Program-made: the position numbers and the translations under genes
Origin: Magnolia sinica
Lineage: Eukaryota; Streptophyta; Magnoliopsida; Magnoliales; Magnoliaceae
Assembly: GCF_029962835.1 (NCBI RefSeq)
Contig: NC_080588.1
Location: forward strand, 13,534,001-13,598,000
Direction of reading: 5' to 3'
DNA length: 64,000 bases
Notes under the pieces: generated by a model
Told to the model about the DNA's origin: nothing
Database searches by the model: none
Seen by the model: only the letters and a program-made list of their open reading frames with translations
Shown here: one piece after another, positions 45,408-56,900 of the stretch
Position numbering within the stretch: position 1 is the first letter of the stretch
Layout: every line of letters begins with the position of its first letter

Positions 45408-46320
45408 AAAGGTTTCTATCCACAATGTGGTCCATTTGGCTAGAAAGGAGATCAATCTTTTAATAATCTTCACAAGGAAACCCTGGGAGTCTTTAGGAGA
45501 GATGACTAGTCTGTTAAAGAATAGTCCTTTCATGATTTTGGGTAGGCTAGGTTCCTGGTTGGGTTTGGAGGGTGTTTTGCTGTTTTTGGTAGTCATGTTA
45601 GCCTTGGTTGGTTGGGGCCCGTAGTCCTCCATCCTTTATTTAGTTTTGCAGTTTGGGTGGGATTTTGTTTAGCTCGGGTGTCCTCCTTAAATTTATTCTA
45701 GTTTTGCAGTTTCTTATGATGCTTTGAGTGTTCAGCTCGGGTATTGGGTTTGTATAGTTTCTATGTTTCACTTTTTTCTTTTGTATAGTTTCTGCATTTT
45801 GCTAGGCTGCTGGCCCTAATAATATTCTCTTCATCTTTCAAAAACAAAATCTAAAAAAGTTTCTACACGCAATGTGGTCCATTTGGCTTGCAAGGAGATC
45901 AATCTTTCAACAATCTTCACAAGGAAACCCTGGGAGTCTTTAGGAGAGTTGATTGGTCTATTAAAGAATGGTCCTTTAATGATTTTGGGCAGGCTAGGTT
46001 CTCGGTTGGGTTTGGAGGGTGTTTTGCGGTTTTTGGTAGTCCTGTTAGCCTTGGTTGGTTGGGACCCGTAGCCCTCCATCCTTTGTTTAGTTTTGCTGTT
46101 TGGGTGGGGTTTTGTTTAGCTCGGGTGTCCTCCTTAAATTTATTTTAGTTTTGCAGTTTCTTATGATGCTTTGAGTGTTCAACTCAGGTGTCGGGTTTGT
46201 ATAGTTTCTATGTTTCTCTTTTTTCTTTTGTATAGTTTCTGCATTTTGCTGGGCTGCTGGGCCTAATAATATTCTCTTCCATCTTTCAAAAACAAAAACA
46301 AAAAAGTTTCTATGCGCAAT
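44981..46320 (+). repeat. Three tandem copies of the L1 3' end (446-447 bp units)
   Basis: GTGGTCCATTTGGCT starts units at 44981, 45427 and 45874. Each unit runs through GGAAACCCTGGGAGTCTTTAG and GGTTGGTTGGGGCCC to its own A-rich tail (AAAACAAAA..) and a short TTTCTAT.CRCAATGTGG linker. The third unit ends at about 46320 with the same GCAATGTGG. The units differ by scattered substitutions. Confidence 0.9.
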
Positions 46321-47099
46321 GTGGCAAGTACTGGAAGTTCCTTATGACGTGGAAAGGATGACTAAGATCAGATAGCGTGTGGATTACAATGGTGCATTTT
46401 CACCACATGAGCTTTCGTGAGTACAATTCAGAAAAGAAAAACCATTAATTCAATGGAATTAAATTCTTTAAAGCTGGGGGGGGGGGGCAGTACTCTAGGA
46501 GATATAGAGGTGTACACCACAGATTGGTTGATCCATGATGAGTCTCTTAGAAGCAATATGATTGGAGCTGCTAGTCTGCTAGGCCCACAAATCCAATTGG
46601 GTTGGCCTTGTAAAGGTCCAGTTGACTAGTAAGGCCCACTGGTCCAATCAGACCTCTCACATCAATTATGGGGCCCACCAATCCTTCTGGTTACACTGTT
46701 GAGCCTTAAAAAAAAATCCTTTTTATTCACTTAGTTTCCTTTTTTTGTTTAGACATGAGCAAGCAATATTTGAAAATTTAATTAATTTTGAAATGGTGTG
46801 TACAAAGTTCTAATTGAGGCTGGGCCATGTGTGATTATGGACATGATTATACCATTTGAATGAAGTCTTGTCGATTTTTTTTTTTTCCATTTTATTTGGT
46901 GTCCAGATATTTTTGGGCTACAAATATGGAATGCATGTTCTAGAGTTGCTTTCATCAATATTTGGCTTGAATTTTCGTTTATATTGTATCAGTTGTTCAA
47001 AAGACTATGTACCTACTTTAAACTTTCTTTTTGAAGGGTTAAAAGAGATAATATGTCAGAAATAATTAGAAGATGAAGAATTACAACAAGTGGAAAGAT
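46321..47099. other. Intergenic stretch, no gene seen
   Basis: Contains a run of G (about 46474-46487) and a poly-T run near 46876-46885. No coding frame or element ends were identified. Confidence 0.5.
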
Positions 47100-48019
47100 T
47101 CATAGATCATTAGTCATTTTAAGAAAACCTTTCAACTGTAGCGAGTCATCCTTGGAGTTCCCTTCCCTCTAAATTTGAGAGATGGGATAGTTTCCACACA
47201 GATCCCTAATCTTCTTTGCCTCGCCTGTCCATTTCCAAGGATACCTCCTTGAAGAATTCACCCAGTTCAGCATGCTTTTGGTGTCTGCTTCGGTAACCAC
47301 CATGCTCGAACAGATATGGACAACTTCTTGGCACCTGTCTAGAGAGCCCTTTACTTTATCGGGGTCTATTTGCTGAACTGTCCCCAAGAACACGCTTCTT
47401 GCTGAATGTTATATTAATATAGTAAATTATGAAGACAGTCCTTAATGCTGCTCTATTTTTTTATTTTTTATTTTTGAATGATAATTCATTTATTAAAAGG
47501 TTAAAAGTAAAAAAAAAAAATCATTTATTAAAAGGTTAAAAGTAAAAAAAGCTGACATGACAATCACACAAGCTAGCTGAAAACCAGAACAAAGGGAACT
47601 CGATGTCAAGAGGTCATTGGTTTGTTAACAATATAAATTCCTTGCCCCTACCCTCATTTATGACAACCCTTTAAAAATGTTTAACCCAGAAACTTAGGAC
47701 ACAACTCTGCCAATTGCTGCAAGGAAAGTGTCTTCTATGGTTCTACCTGAGAGTCTTTGTTACAGAGAGTCCTGTTATGCGTTCTTTCCAAGCTGTCCAT
47801 ATCTTGACTAGTAACTTGAGTCTCTAAAAAGATTTCCTTTTTCGGGTCCCACCCTCCCCCATTCCATGCCTCAAAGAAGGCCCCAGTTGTCCCTGCATCA
47901 TGCACACCACCCCAAAGAGATTGAAGAACCAACCCCACATATATTTTGCGACATCACAATGCATGAACATATGACTCACTGATTCTGCATTACAAAGACA
48001 ATGGTGTGCCGATCTTCAT

Positions 48020-48122
48020 AAAAGTAGCCTCAGCTGGCTGGTATGCTCTGTTCCCTCAGTGCTTGTGGTTGCAAGTTCGAATTCTGCCAACTGCAAATTA
48101 TATTTTCCAAAAAAGTATGCAA
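48020..48122 (+). mobile_element. tRNA-derived SINE
   Basis: Contains an A-box-like GCCTCAGCTGGCTGGTATG (about 48026-48044) and a B-box-like GCAAGTTCGAATTC (about 48071). The spacing matches tRNA-derived SINEs. ATCTTCAT occurs on both sides (48012-48019, 48123-48130) as a target duplication. It interrupts the L1 zinc-region frame. The tRNA fold is too degraded for a working tRNA. Confidence 0.65.
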
Positions 48123-48267
48123 ATCTTCATCATTAGCATCATATCCCATTCCTCAAATGGTCAATTACAAGCACCTTATCCTTTCCCACAAGCCAATTGA
48201 ATGCGGTCACTGTAGGGAAACCTTGATAAGACCTCAATGCTGTTGGGGCCACCTTCCTTCCCATACC

Positions 48268-51104
48268 CAGTGTTTCCATTGTCGACGAAAAATCGATAAT
48301 ATCGCCGATATTATCAGTGTCGTTGGACCGGCGATACCGAAACACCAAAAATTCGTTTCTCTTCCTAATGTCGACGAAATATTGGCGATATTTTCGATTT
48401 TATCGGGAAAAAAATAGTTATTAGCGACAACTCTCCCTATTATTTCCAAAAAACAAAATAGATGTAGAAAAAATTAAAATCTCTTACCATTTTTTTCTCA
48501 AAATCTGCCCGCGGGAGCGGCTTTCGGATGGATTTGGTGGGCCAATCACAGTCGACAGCGCCGGATTTTTCAGATGTAAGAAATCTCCCTTTTTTTTTTT
48601 CTTTGAAAAGAATAGATTTGAAAGAAACCCTGTTTCAGCGAGGTTGAAGGGGATTTGGGTTGGGATTTGAAAAAGAGAAATTTCGGGAAAGATATTATGG
48701 ATTTCTTTTTTCTTTTTTTTTTTTTTTTCTTTTTTTTTTTTTTTTATTTTTACGCGGAAAAAACGATTGAAGGTTTTTTGGAGAAGATGAAACGAAAGGG
48801 AAGCGGACTGGTGTATACACCAGCGTGGGTACGTGTTATGCGATGACGAGCGCTGACGCTCCTCGAGCTCCAAGTTGTATGAACAGTTCAAAGGAGATCA
48901 AAGTTAAATGGGCCCCAAAATGATGTATTTATTACATCCATACTGTTCATCCATTTTTCAAAATCATTTCAGAGCCTGAGTCAAAAAATAAATCATAGCC
49001 AAAGCTCAAATGGACCTCACCAGAAATAGCAGTGGGTAATGATTTTCACCGTTAAAACATTCGTAGGGCCCACCATAAAGTTTATTTTCAATCCAATCTA
49101 TTCATAAGGTCAAAAATACCTTGATCAAGAGGAAAAACAAATATAATATTGATCCAAAACTTCTGTGACCCCCAAAAGGGTTTCAATGGTATACGTTCAA
49201 TCCCCCACTGTTTTTTTGCGGTGTGGTCCACTTGATCTTTATATTTGTCTTATTTTTCGGCTCAAGCCTTACTACGAGCTCAAGCTACTTGGTACACCAG
49301 CCAAGACGAAAGCTCTCTTTTGAGAGAGTGAACTCGATGCAATTACGGCTTTACAAACAATGGTGCGGCTCTCATGGCAGGGCCCACATTGATGTATTTA
49401 TTTTTTATCCACGCCGACCATAGGATTTTCCAGATCATTATAAGACACTAGCCCAAAAATGAAGCAGATCGAAATCTAAGCTGGGCCATATTTTAAGAAA
49501 GAGTGGTGGTTGAACCTCCACCATTAAAAACTTCTTTGAGCCTACATTAATGTTTTTATGTTTTTGTAATGTCTATTTGTCATCCAACCCTTTAATAAGG
49601 TCACGTAAACCTTTATATGGAAAATAACAAATATCAGGTTGGTCTAAAACTTTTATAACCCATGAGAAGGTTTTAATGGTCAATCACCACTGCTTCTTAT
49701 GTAAAGGTCCACCAAGGATTTGAATCTGTTTCATTTTTTAGATTATGCCCTAAATTGATTTTTAAAAATAGATGAACAGGATGGATATACAATAAATATA
49801 TCAACGTGGGCCCCACCATAAGTGTTGTACTGTCTTACTGAAGGCTAAGGTTACACATAATCCACTCTACTCCCTTGCACCACTAAGTGGGTGGGAGTCA
49901 GTAGGCTGGGGCTATTATTTATTTATTTATTTATTTATTTATATTATTATTATTATTATTATTTTCAATTCATCCCAGCAGGAATGGGACCATGAACGGT
50001 TTGAATGTATATAAACATCATGGTGGACTAGGGAGGTTTATTTGTCATCCAAGTTGAAACCTTCCTAGGAGCTATGGCCCACAGTGGTGTTTATTTGTCA
50101 TCCAAGTTGTTCATAAGATCACACGGAGATGGATGAAGTTAAAATACAAAAATGACATGGATCCAAAACTTTTGTGGCCCCTAATGATTTTTCAACGGTA
50201 GGCATGTTCAATTCACATTGTTTCCTGTGGTGTGGTCTATTTGAGCATTGGATATGCTTCATCTTTGGGATCAAGCCTTAAAATTATCTTGTAAAATGGA
50301 TGGGTGGGGTGGATAAAATACATAAATCACAATGGGCTCCACACAGTTGACTCAGTACGATAAGCATACTAATTTATACGGTGCGCATGTGTCACTTTGT
50401 TTGTATCTTTGGATTGATGGGTCGATGCTCTGTGGGGTCATCATAATGATAAATATTTTATCAATGTTGTCCATTTATTTTGATAGATAATTTTAAGGCA
50501 TGAGTCCAAAATGAGACAGATTTGCATCTTAGGTGGACCACACTAAGGGAAACAGTGGTGATTAAATGCCCACCATTAAAAATAGTGGAATGGCCCACCA
50601 CCAGATTTTTGGATCTACCTAACTTTTAGAACATTGTCCTGTTGTGGCCTTTCAAATAAGATGGTAGGAGTGGATTTGTGACGTACATCTCTATCATGCA
50701 AAAACGACACTGATTGGATAATCCAATCCATCCTTGATTTGGCATCTTTGATTTCATTCACTTTTACATGTCTTAATTATTGTATGCCAACTACATTTGT
50801 AATTTATAAACTCATTTTAGTTGCTATTAAAGTTATTTTTTATGGCATCGCATGCTTTTTGTGTCCCATTAAATGAAAACTTATTATGTAATGCATTTTT
50901 TTTGCAATTTTTTTAATTCTTGAATATGTAAATATGTGTATTCATGCATGTCCTGAAGTTTCACTGAAAAATTCCACCATTTTCTCTATGTTTCCCCCTT
51001 TTTTCTTGCATTTCTGGTTATCGACGATATTATCGGCGATAACGATATTATATTTTTATCTCTGGCCAGCGAAACTTATAGCGATACCGACAACTCAAAC
51101 ACTG
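48268..51104. mobile_element. hAT-type non-autonomous transposon, 8-bp target duplication
   Basis: Ends CAGTGTTT (48268) and AAACACTG (51104) are perfect inverted repeats, and subterminal zones share GATATTATC / TATCGCCGATA words on both sides. The 8-bp direct repeat CCCATACC flanks it exactly (48260-48267 and 51105-51112). The CAGTG start and 8-bp duplication define the hAT superfamily. No transposase frame exists in the 2837-bp interior, which instead holds several GGGCCCACC-family elements (about 48900-49270, 49380-49830, 49980-50360, 50400-50600). It lies within an older L1. Confidence 0.88.
48900..50600. repeat. Four GGGCCCACC-family copies nested in the hAT element
   Basis: Copies with matching internal words start near 48900 (GGGCCCCAAAATGATG), 49380 (GGGCCCACATTGATGTATTTATT, right end CAACGTGGGCCCCACC at about 49815), 49980 (right end at about 50345, GGGCTCCACACAG) and 50420. 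An (ATTT)n/(ATT)n run sits at 49915-49965. All are non-coding. Confidence 0.6.
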
Positions 51105-51370
51105 CCCATACCTAACAAAAAAAATGCATAAAACGATGGTCCTTAGAATTCGTGATCTTTTCTCGATTCCACTTCCAACTGTACCACTCCCCAACTATCG
51201 GCTGACAAATCACTAGCAGTTCCATAAGACTCAAGAATGCTTGTCTCCTCATAAATCACTCCAACACATCCTCCCAAAACCTTGTCTTGAATCAGTGATC
51301 AAACCTCGCCTTTTGTTTTGTTTATTGGAGTTCCCTAGTCGGCCCTGGAAACACCCTTCTTAGCAAGGTG

Positions 51371-53963
51371 TGCTGAAAAGGTTAGTTTGACCTGTTACGC
51401 TCCCCCCATCTCCTCTCTTCTTCTCGGATGCCTCTTTGCAAGTCTCTCTCTCTCATTTCAAAAGCAAACCACAACATTGCTTCTTTATGTCCAAGCAATA
51501 GCATTTAGAAGAGAAAGTCCAACTGGTTGGACTATAAGTTACAGTCCAACAGTGGATAACTTCCAACCTTTTATGTGTGTGAGACATCCAATCCATCCAA
51601 TAGGTTGGCCCCATCACGGTTATCACCTTTTGCAGAACTTAGGCATATCCTCTCATCGAGTGAATCACACTTGTTATTTTTTCTATTTATTAATGACTAG
51701 AAATTTTTGTCTATGATGTGGCCCACTTGATGAATAGATATGGATGATTTTTGCACTAGGTGATCCTCATTTAGGGGCCAATTTATTGGTAGGGTTGGAT
51801 TTCACATGAACTCAACCAGTCGGAAGTTATCTCTTGGGTGGACTTGTGTTTCAATGGGTTTGACTTGAGACCTCTTTTTTAATTATACAGTACTCTGGCA
51901 GCATATGAAGCTTGATACATTTGCACTCAGAAATTTGTACACATGGCATGCATTAAATCAAACTAAATCCATTGAACTGTAGAGCTTGCTATTGCTAAGA
52001 CACACAATCCCAAAGTCAGATTGTTTGAGTGATTTGAGCCATTGATTTGCAGACACTTGTTTGTTGAAGTAGGAACAATGGATATTTTTAATTCATCACT
52101 GTCTAGTACTTGTCCACTGATTTGATAGTCGGATAATGAAATAAGCGTAATTTGGGGTCGACTGCATTAGTGGGATGAGTGCCACGGTGCATGAATTTTG
52201 GGTCGATTTGGGACATTTGTGTGGTCCCCAAATCAGTAACACTATTCTTCCGAATTTAATTATTATTATTATTTTTTCTTAAAATTTGTTGGGGAGAATG
52301 TTGCCAGATGCTTAGGGATGTGCAATGGTGGATGAGTGCCATAGATGCATGAATTTGTGGTCGGTTTGTGGTCATTCGAGTGGTCCCCCAAATCAGCGGC
52401 ACTATTCATTTGAATTTATATATATATTTTTAAATTACTTGAAGGGAATGATGTCAAATGCTTAGGGATGTGTGTTGGTGGGATGAATGCCATAACTTGC
52501 ATGACCTTTGGGCCAATATGGGGTTAATCTAAGTTTGTTGGGTTAATAAAATCATTGGACAGGGCGAGATAACATTCTCACTCAAGAGCGGACTACTACA
52601 ACATGTAGCATTCTTACCAAAGAGTTGACAGTTACACCATTGTAAACTTGTTCAAAACAAAAGAAGAATACATATTTGGAATCTTCTCATTATTCTGGAC
52701 TTTTTCGACTTTTTATTTACGAATTTTTTCCTTAGAAAAGACTATTACACTGGCTGTTACATATATCGGTAATAGTGGGGACCATCATGCCTACCGTTAC
52801 CGCTTGGCTTTATGGCATACCTTGCTTCTTGCTGAATGTTACTACAAACAGCACAAATTGCGAACGATGTAGATGAAGGTTATTGTGAAGTATGTAACTA
52901 GAGGGATCTATTTGCACATGATTTATCATACATGCATGCATGTCCTATGAATATATGTTGGAAACATGTACATGATCCAGACTCTGTTAGTCAAGCGACT
53001 CAGGCCCCACCATGAATGGTTGATGGCCAGGCTAATTGCACAATCCTAATCACTGGGTTTTTGGGAAGAAAATGACGACTACCTGTTCTTCGGCACTATT
53101 CCAATAAGTGTAGAATTGCCCAATCATCCTCATTTCGGACCATGGCCCTTTCATGGTGGAGCCCTTTGGAGAAGCGCATTGGACTTTTAAATGCCTGCCA
53201 AAGTCCTCATGGGAACTCATGTTTTGAGGGCATGTAATAAGCCATGTGCAATAACCATTCCTCATTGTTTTTATTTATTTATTTAATCCTGATGACTAGC
53301 ATTCCTCATGTTAAGATCAGTTGAACTATGATTCTGCATGTTAGATGAAGTAATAAAATGGAGTTGAACTCGAGAGCAATTGGAATATGTATCCGATGGA
53401 AGAACAAATTCCACCATCATTCAAGAAACCTCTATGTGCTCCAAATCGGGACCCGTGATGTTGTCCAGATCATTATTTGGGGCCGTTGGATGCACCGACC
53501 CTCAACCAGGACCCGTGGATGGGCTCATCTTTAATGAGCGAATAAAGTGACCAGGCTTGGGCCCTTCTTTGTTGATTGTTGATCCCATAAAAAACATCCT
53601 CATGTTTCGATAAAATGTCATATGTGTGTACTAGGTTCTTTGTAATATTCTGTGAGCTTGGGTTGATATTGGATACTAATGTTCTTGGGATATCTGCACA
53701 AAATCTTGAGATGCAGTACTAGTTGGGCTCACATGGACATTCATGCTTGTCCATGTACATGTAATTCAGTTCTGCTAATACACATCCATCATAATAGATA
53801 TGATCCCCTTGGACAATCTAGTAGTTTATTATGTAATTGTTGTGTGCCTGGATCACGTTAAGAATCAAATACAATGGAGATTATATTCATTTCCTGTAGC
53901 TTTATTTTCCTGTCATATGATGATGTTTCATACAGAAAGCTCAGATAGTTTGTGTAATTGCAG
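51371..53963. other. Upstream region of the HAD gene, no exon identified
   Basis: Contains short CT-rich patches near 51400-51460, a GGCCCA..ATGTGGCCCACTTGATG remnant near 51580-51740 and the tandem repeat at 52173-52515. The first coding exon of the downstream gene should lie here or further left, but no ATG-containing exon with a usable donor of the right phase stood out. Confidence 0.5.
52173..52515. repeat. ~155-bp imperfect tandem repeat (2.2 copies)
   Basis: GGATGAGTGCCA starts units at 52173 and 52330, with a diverged third start at 52481 (GGATGAATGCCA). Each includes GTGGTCCCC.AAATCAG..CACTATTC and ATGCTTAGGGATGTG. Confidence 0.85.
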
Positions 53964-56900
53964 GACCTGATCCATTAAAGCAGCAAAAGAAGAGGAAGAA
54001 GAGGAAGAAGGCTAGGTTATCAACGAACATTCAGGAGGCTTTGGAGGACAAAGATCTGGGTAATACATCAGAGAGTGCAGAAGTCAATCTACTTGATAAA
54101 CAGTGTGATGTCACTTTTAGCAGTGATTTGAAAGCATCTGAGGAGGAGAAAGCAGATGCTTTATGTAGAGTTGTAGGGACTCGCTCACTAGTGGAGAAGC
54201 ATAACTTGCCATCCACAAGCAGTCAAGAGGCGTTGGGGGAGAAAGATCCAAGTATCAGTATATTAGAGGATGGAGAGGTTGATCTGAATAAAAGTAAGAA
54301 GAGAAAAAGTAATGTTATTTCTTCAAATAATAATTTGGTTGCATCCAAGGAAGAATTTCTCACCACTGGAATGGTTTGTGAAGTCCATGACATCACCTTG
54401 GAAGACATTTCGACCTTAACATCGCAAGTTAATGGGAATTCAGTGACTGCTTTACAAACAGTAGAAACACATGAAGAAATAACCACGACAAATAAAAAGA
54501 GAAGGGGTAAGAATAAAAATAGGTGTAATGCCCTTGAAAATAGCGCAACTAAGAAGCCTGTGGAGGAGGATATCCTGTGTACTCAGTATCAAACAAATAT
54601 CGAGTCCGTTGAAGAAGATAACGAGATGAAAAATAATGTGCCTTCAGAAAGCATGGATACTGACTTGATTGAGATTGATGTGAGATCAACAGAGGTGAAA
54701 AACACTAGTAGTTCATTGGAAGGTGTACAAAATGGTCTCATGGCTGAGGCTTCCACTAGTAATTCAAGTAAGACACCTTTATTGAATTGTGCTAAGAGGA
54801 GGAATCGAAGGAAGAAGGCAAAGCAGATTTTGTGTGAAGATAAACCACCTAATGATATCTCTGAAGTTGGCCTTCTAGATGATGATAACCTAGTTCAGGA
54901 GCATGTGGATGAGACAAGTAAGGTCCAGCTAATAGTTGAGAAATGCGGTGCTTCTCTGGATGAAAACATTGAAGAATCTCTGACTAATAGTGAGGAGGAA
55001 GGATTGCCTTCTTCGACAACTGGATGTGTTACAGATGATGTTACTTCGTTGGATCCGTTGGATTTGTCCATTTCACTTGATAGAGCACCTGCTAGTAATG
55101 CTAGAAGAAAGCTTCTTATTCTTGATTTGAATGGATTGCTTGCTGATGTTGTTTCTTTCCAATTCAATGATCATAAACCAGATTTCAAAGTTGCCGGCAA
55201 ATCAGGTGAAAATTAACATTTAAGTTTAATGTTGTACAAAGAAATTGCAGTTAAAACTGTATTACTAAGAATTGTCTAATGCTTCAAAAATGAATTGTTA
55301 TGTCAAATGCCAGTTTTTAAGAGGCCGTTCTGTGACGAATTCTTGAAGTTCTGCTTTGAGAAATTTGATGTTGGTGTGTGGTCCTCCAGAAGAGAGTATG
55401 TATTTCAACTAGGGTTTTGACAAAATCATCTTTTCTCATGTTTTTCCCTTTTTAGATTGGGCTGTACTGCAAGCTTACCGTTTTTATGCAATTACTAATG
55501 ATCGGCTTCTTACTGCCCCCTTTTAATATGACATGAGGCTTTCTAATGGTGTATGATGTTTATTATTTATCTCCAGAAATAATGTGAAGACTGTGGTTAA
55601 TTTTCTTATGGGAGATTTGCAACGTAAGCTATTATTCTGCTGGGTAAGCATTTTAAATTCTGGAATATGCTTATGCAATGTTTCGTTTTTTCAGTAAAAT
55701 TAAAGATACCCATTAAAATTTTTATTTCTTCGTTTCTTGTTTTTTTTTTTTTTCTGGAATGAGTATGTTTCTTGTATTTTACTACATTGCAATGACTAAT
55801 TCACTGAAAAAGGGACATGCAAAAAAAACAAAGATATTTAAGGGAATGGACAATGGGGAATCCTCTTAACAACTTTAACCAAGACATTAGCATTCCTCAG
55901 GACAAGAATAAAATAAATCGCATATGACCTCAGAAAATCTTTAATCTTATAAAGAATGAAGACCCTTTTATGAATCTCAAAGTGATGTTTTCAGTGTCGA
56001 CAATATTGGCTGATATGTCCCACGATATATCTTGTACCCACTTGCACGATATGAAATGCACAGGTAGTGCCGATATACCCCCCTTATTTGATCCGGTGAG
56101 CATTTTCGATTTTTGATCTATTTGTTTTATTGTAAATCAAGTTAAATAGGTGTCAAATGCTTAAATCCATGATTCTTTTTTTCTTTTTTCTTTTTTTTTT
56201 TTGCATGAAAAATCACGGATTTGGAGCTTCAATCTCGAGATTTGGGGGAGATGGGCTAAGTTGCGAAAATTGGAAAAAAATAAAAAATTCCCAATTTCTT
56301 GTAAATCGGTTGCAATTTCTGTCCAAACAAAAAATTAAACATGTATGTAACTTGATCTAGTGAATCTTGGTAATTTGGGAATTTTTTGGAAAAATATTAT
56401 TTTTTAATTAAAATTAATTAAAAATGTTATTATTATTTTTTAAAAAAGTTCTACTTGGATCAGCGGTCAATTAGCCCCCATTTCAGAGTATTTAGGAGTG
56501 CTTGATGATATCATCATCATGTTCTTCTTCCTTCTTACGCATGATGTACCTATTGGAGAAACGATAGGAGTGGAATCGAGGAATTAGAAGAAAGGCTCCA
56601 CTGGACAAGATGCTGGATGACACAAGAGTGAGGGACTACTGGATGAACGATTTCCGATCTAGAAGCCAACAAAGCAGCGGGCATCGAGGTTTAAGGCCAA
56701 GGCATTGCTCACTAGCCAACAATACACACTTATGGGAGTGAGGAAGATCGAGACAACGAAGGGTGGAGATCAAGGAGAAGATTTTTTTTCCTCAATCTAG
56801 GGAGGCCTAAAGATGAACAAGTGCTTGTATCAATGAAGAGGCGTGTATAGAGGTTTGGGAAGGCTGCCGTTCAGGGTAACGCTTTAGGTAGGAAAGCCTT

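Larger units (their letters stand above)
47100..51370 (-). pseudogene. L1 LINE remnant split by SINE and hAT insertions
   Basis: Minus-strand L1 pieces are seen at three places. About 51370-51113 reads FQGRLGNSN..LITDSRQGFG, a reverse transcriptase-downstream region. At 48259-47700 is the zf-RVT region: PTVTAFNWLVGKDKVLVIDHL, then NAESVSHMFMHCDVAKYMWGW and AWNGGGWDPKK. At 47400-47169 is a possible RNase H end: VVTEADTKSMLNWVNSSRRYPWKW. The pieces are collinear once the SINE (48020-48122) and hAT element (48268-51104) are removed. An A-tail with a 31-bp direct duplication lies near 47484-47547. Many stops make it inactive. Confidence 0.7.

Noticed and set aside
47169-47393. Independent small host gene on the minus strand
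   Set aside because: The sequence resembles the RNase H end of L1 and lies in line with other L1 pieces, so it was treated as part of that remnant.
48020-48122. Functional tRNA gene
   Set aside because: Only the A-box and B-box words are tRNA-like. The acceptor and anticodon stems do not pair, and the segment has a target duplication typical of a SINE.
54041-54046. TTG at 54041 as the start codon of the HAD gene
   Set aside because: Plant nuclear genes start at ATG. The frame is open upstream to a good splice acceptor (53961-53963), and the lysine-rich segment before 54041 fits the protein, so the exon simply continues upstream.
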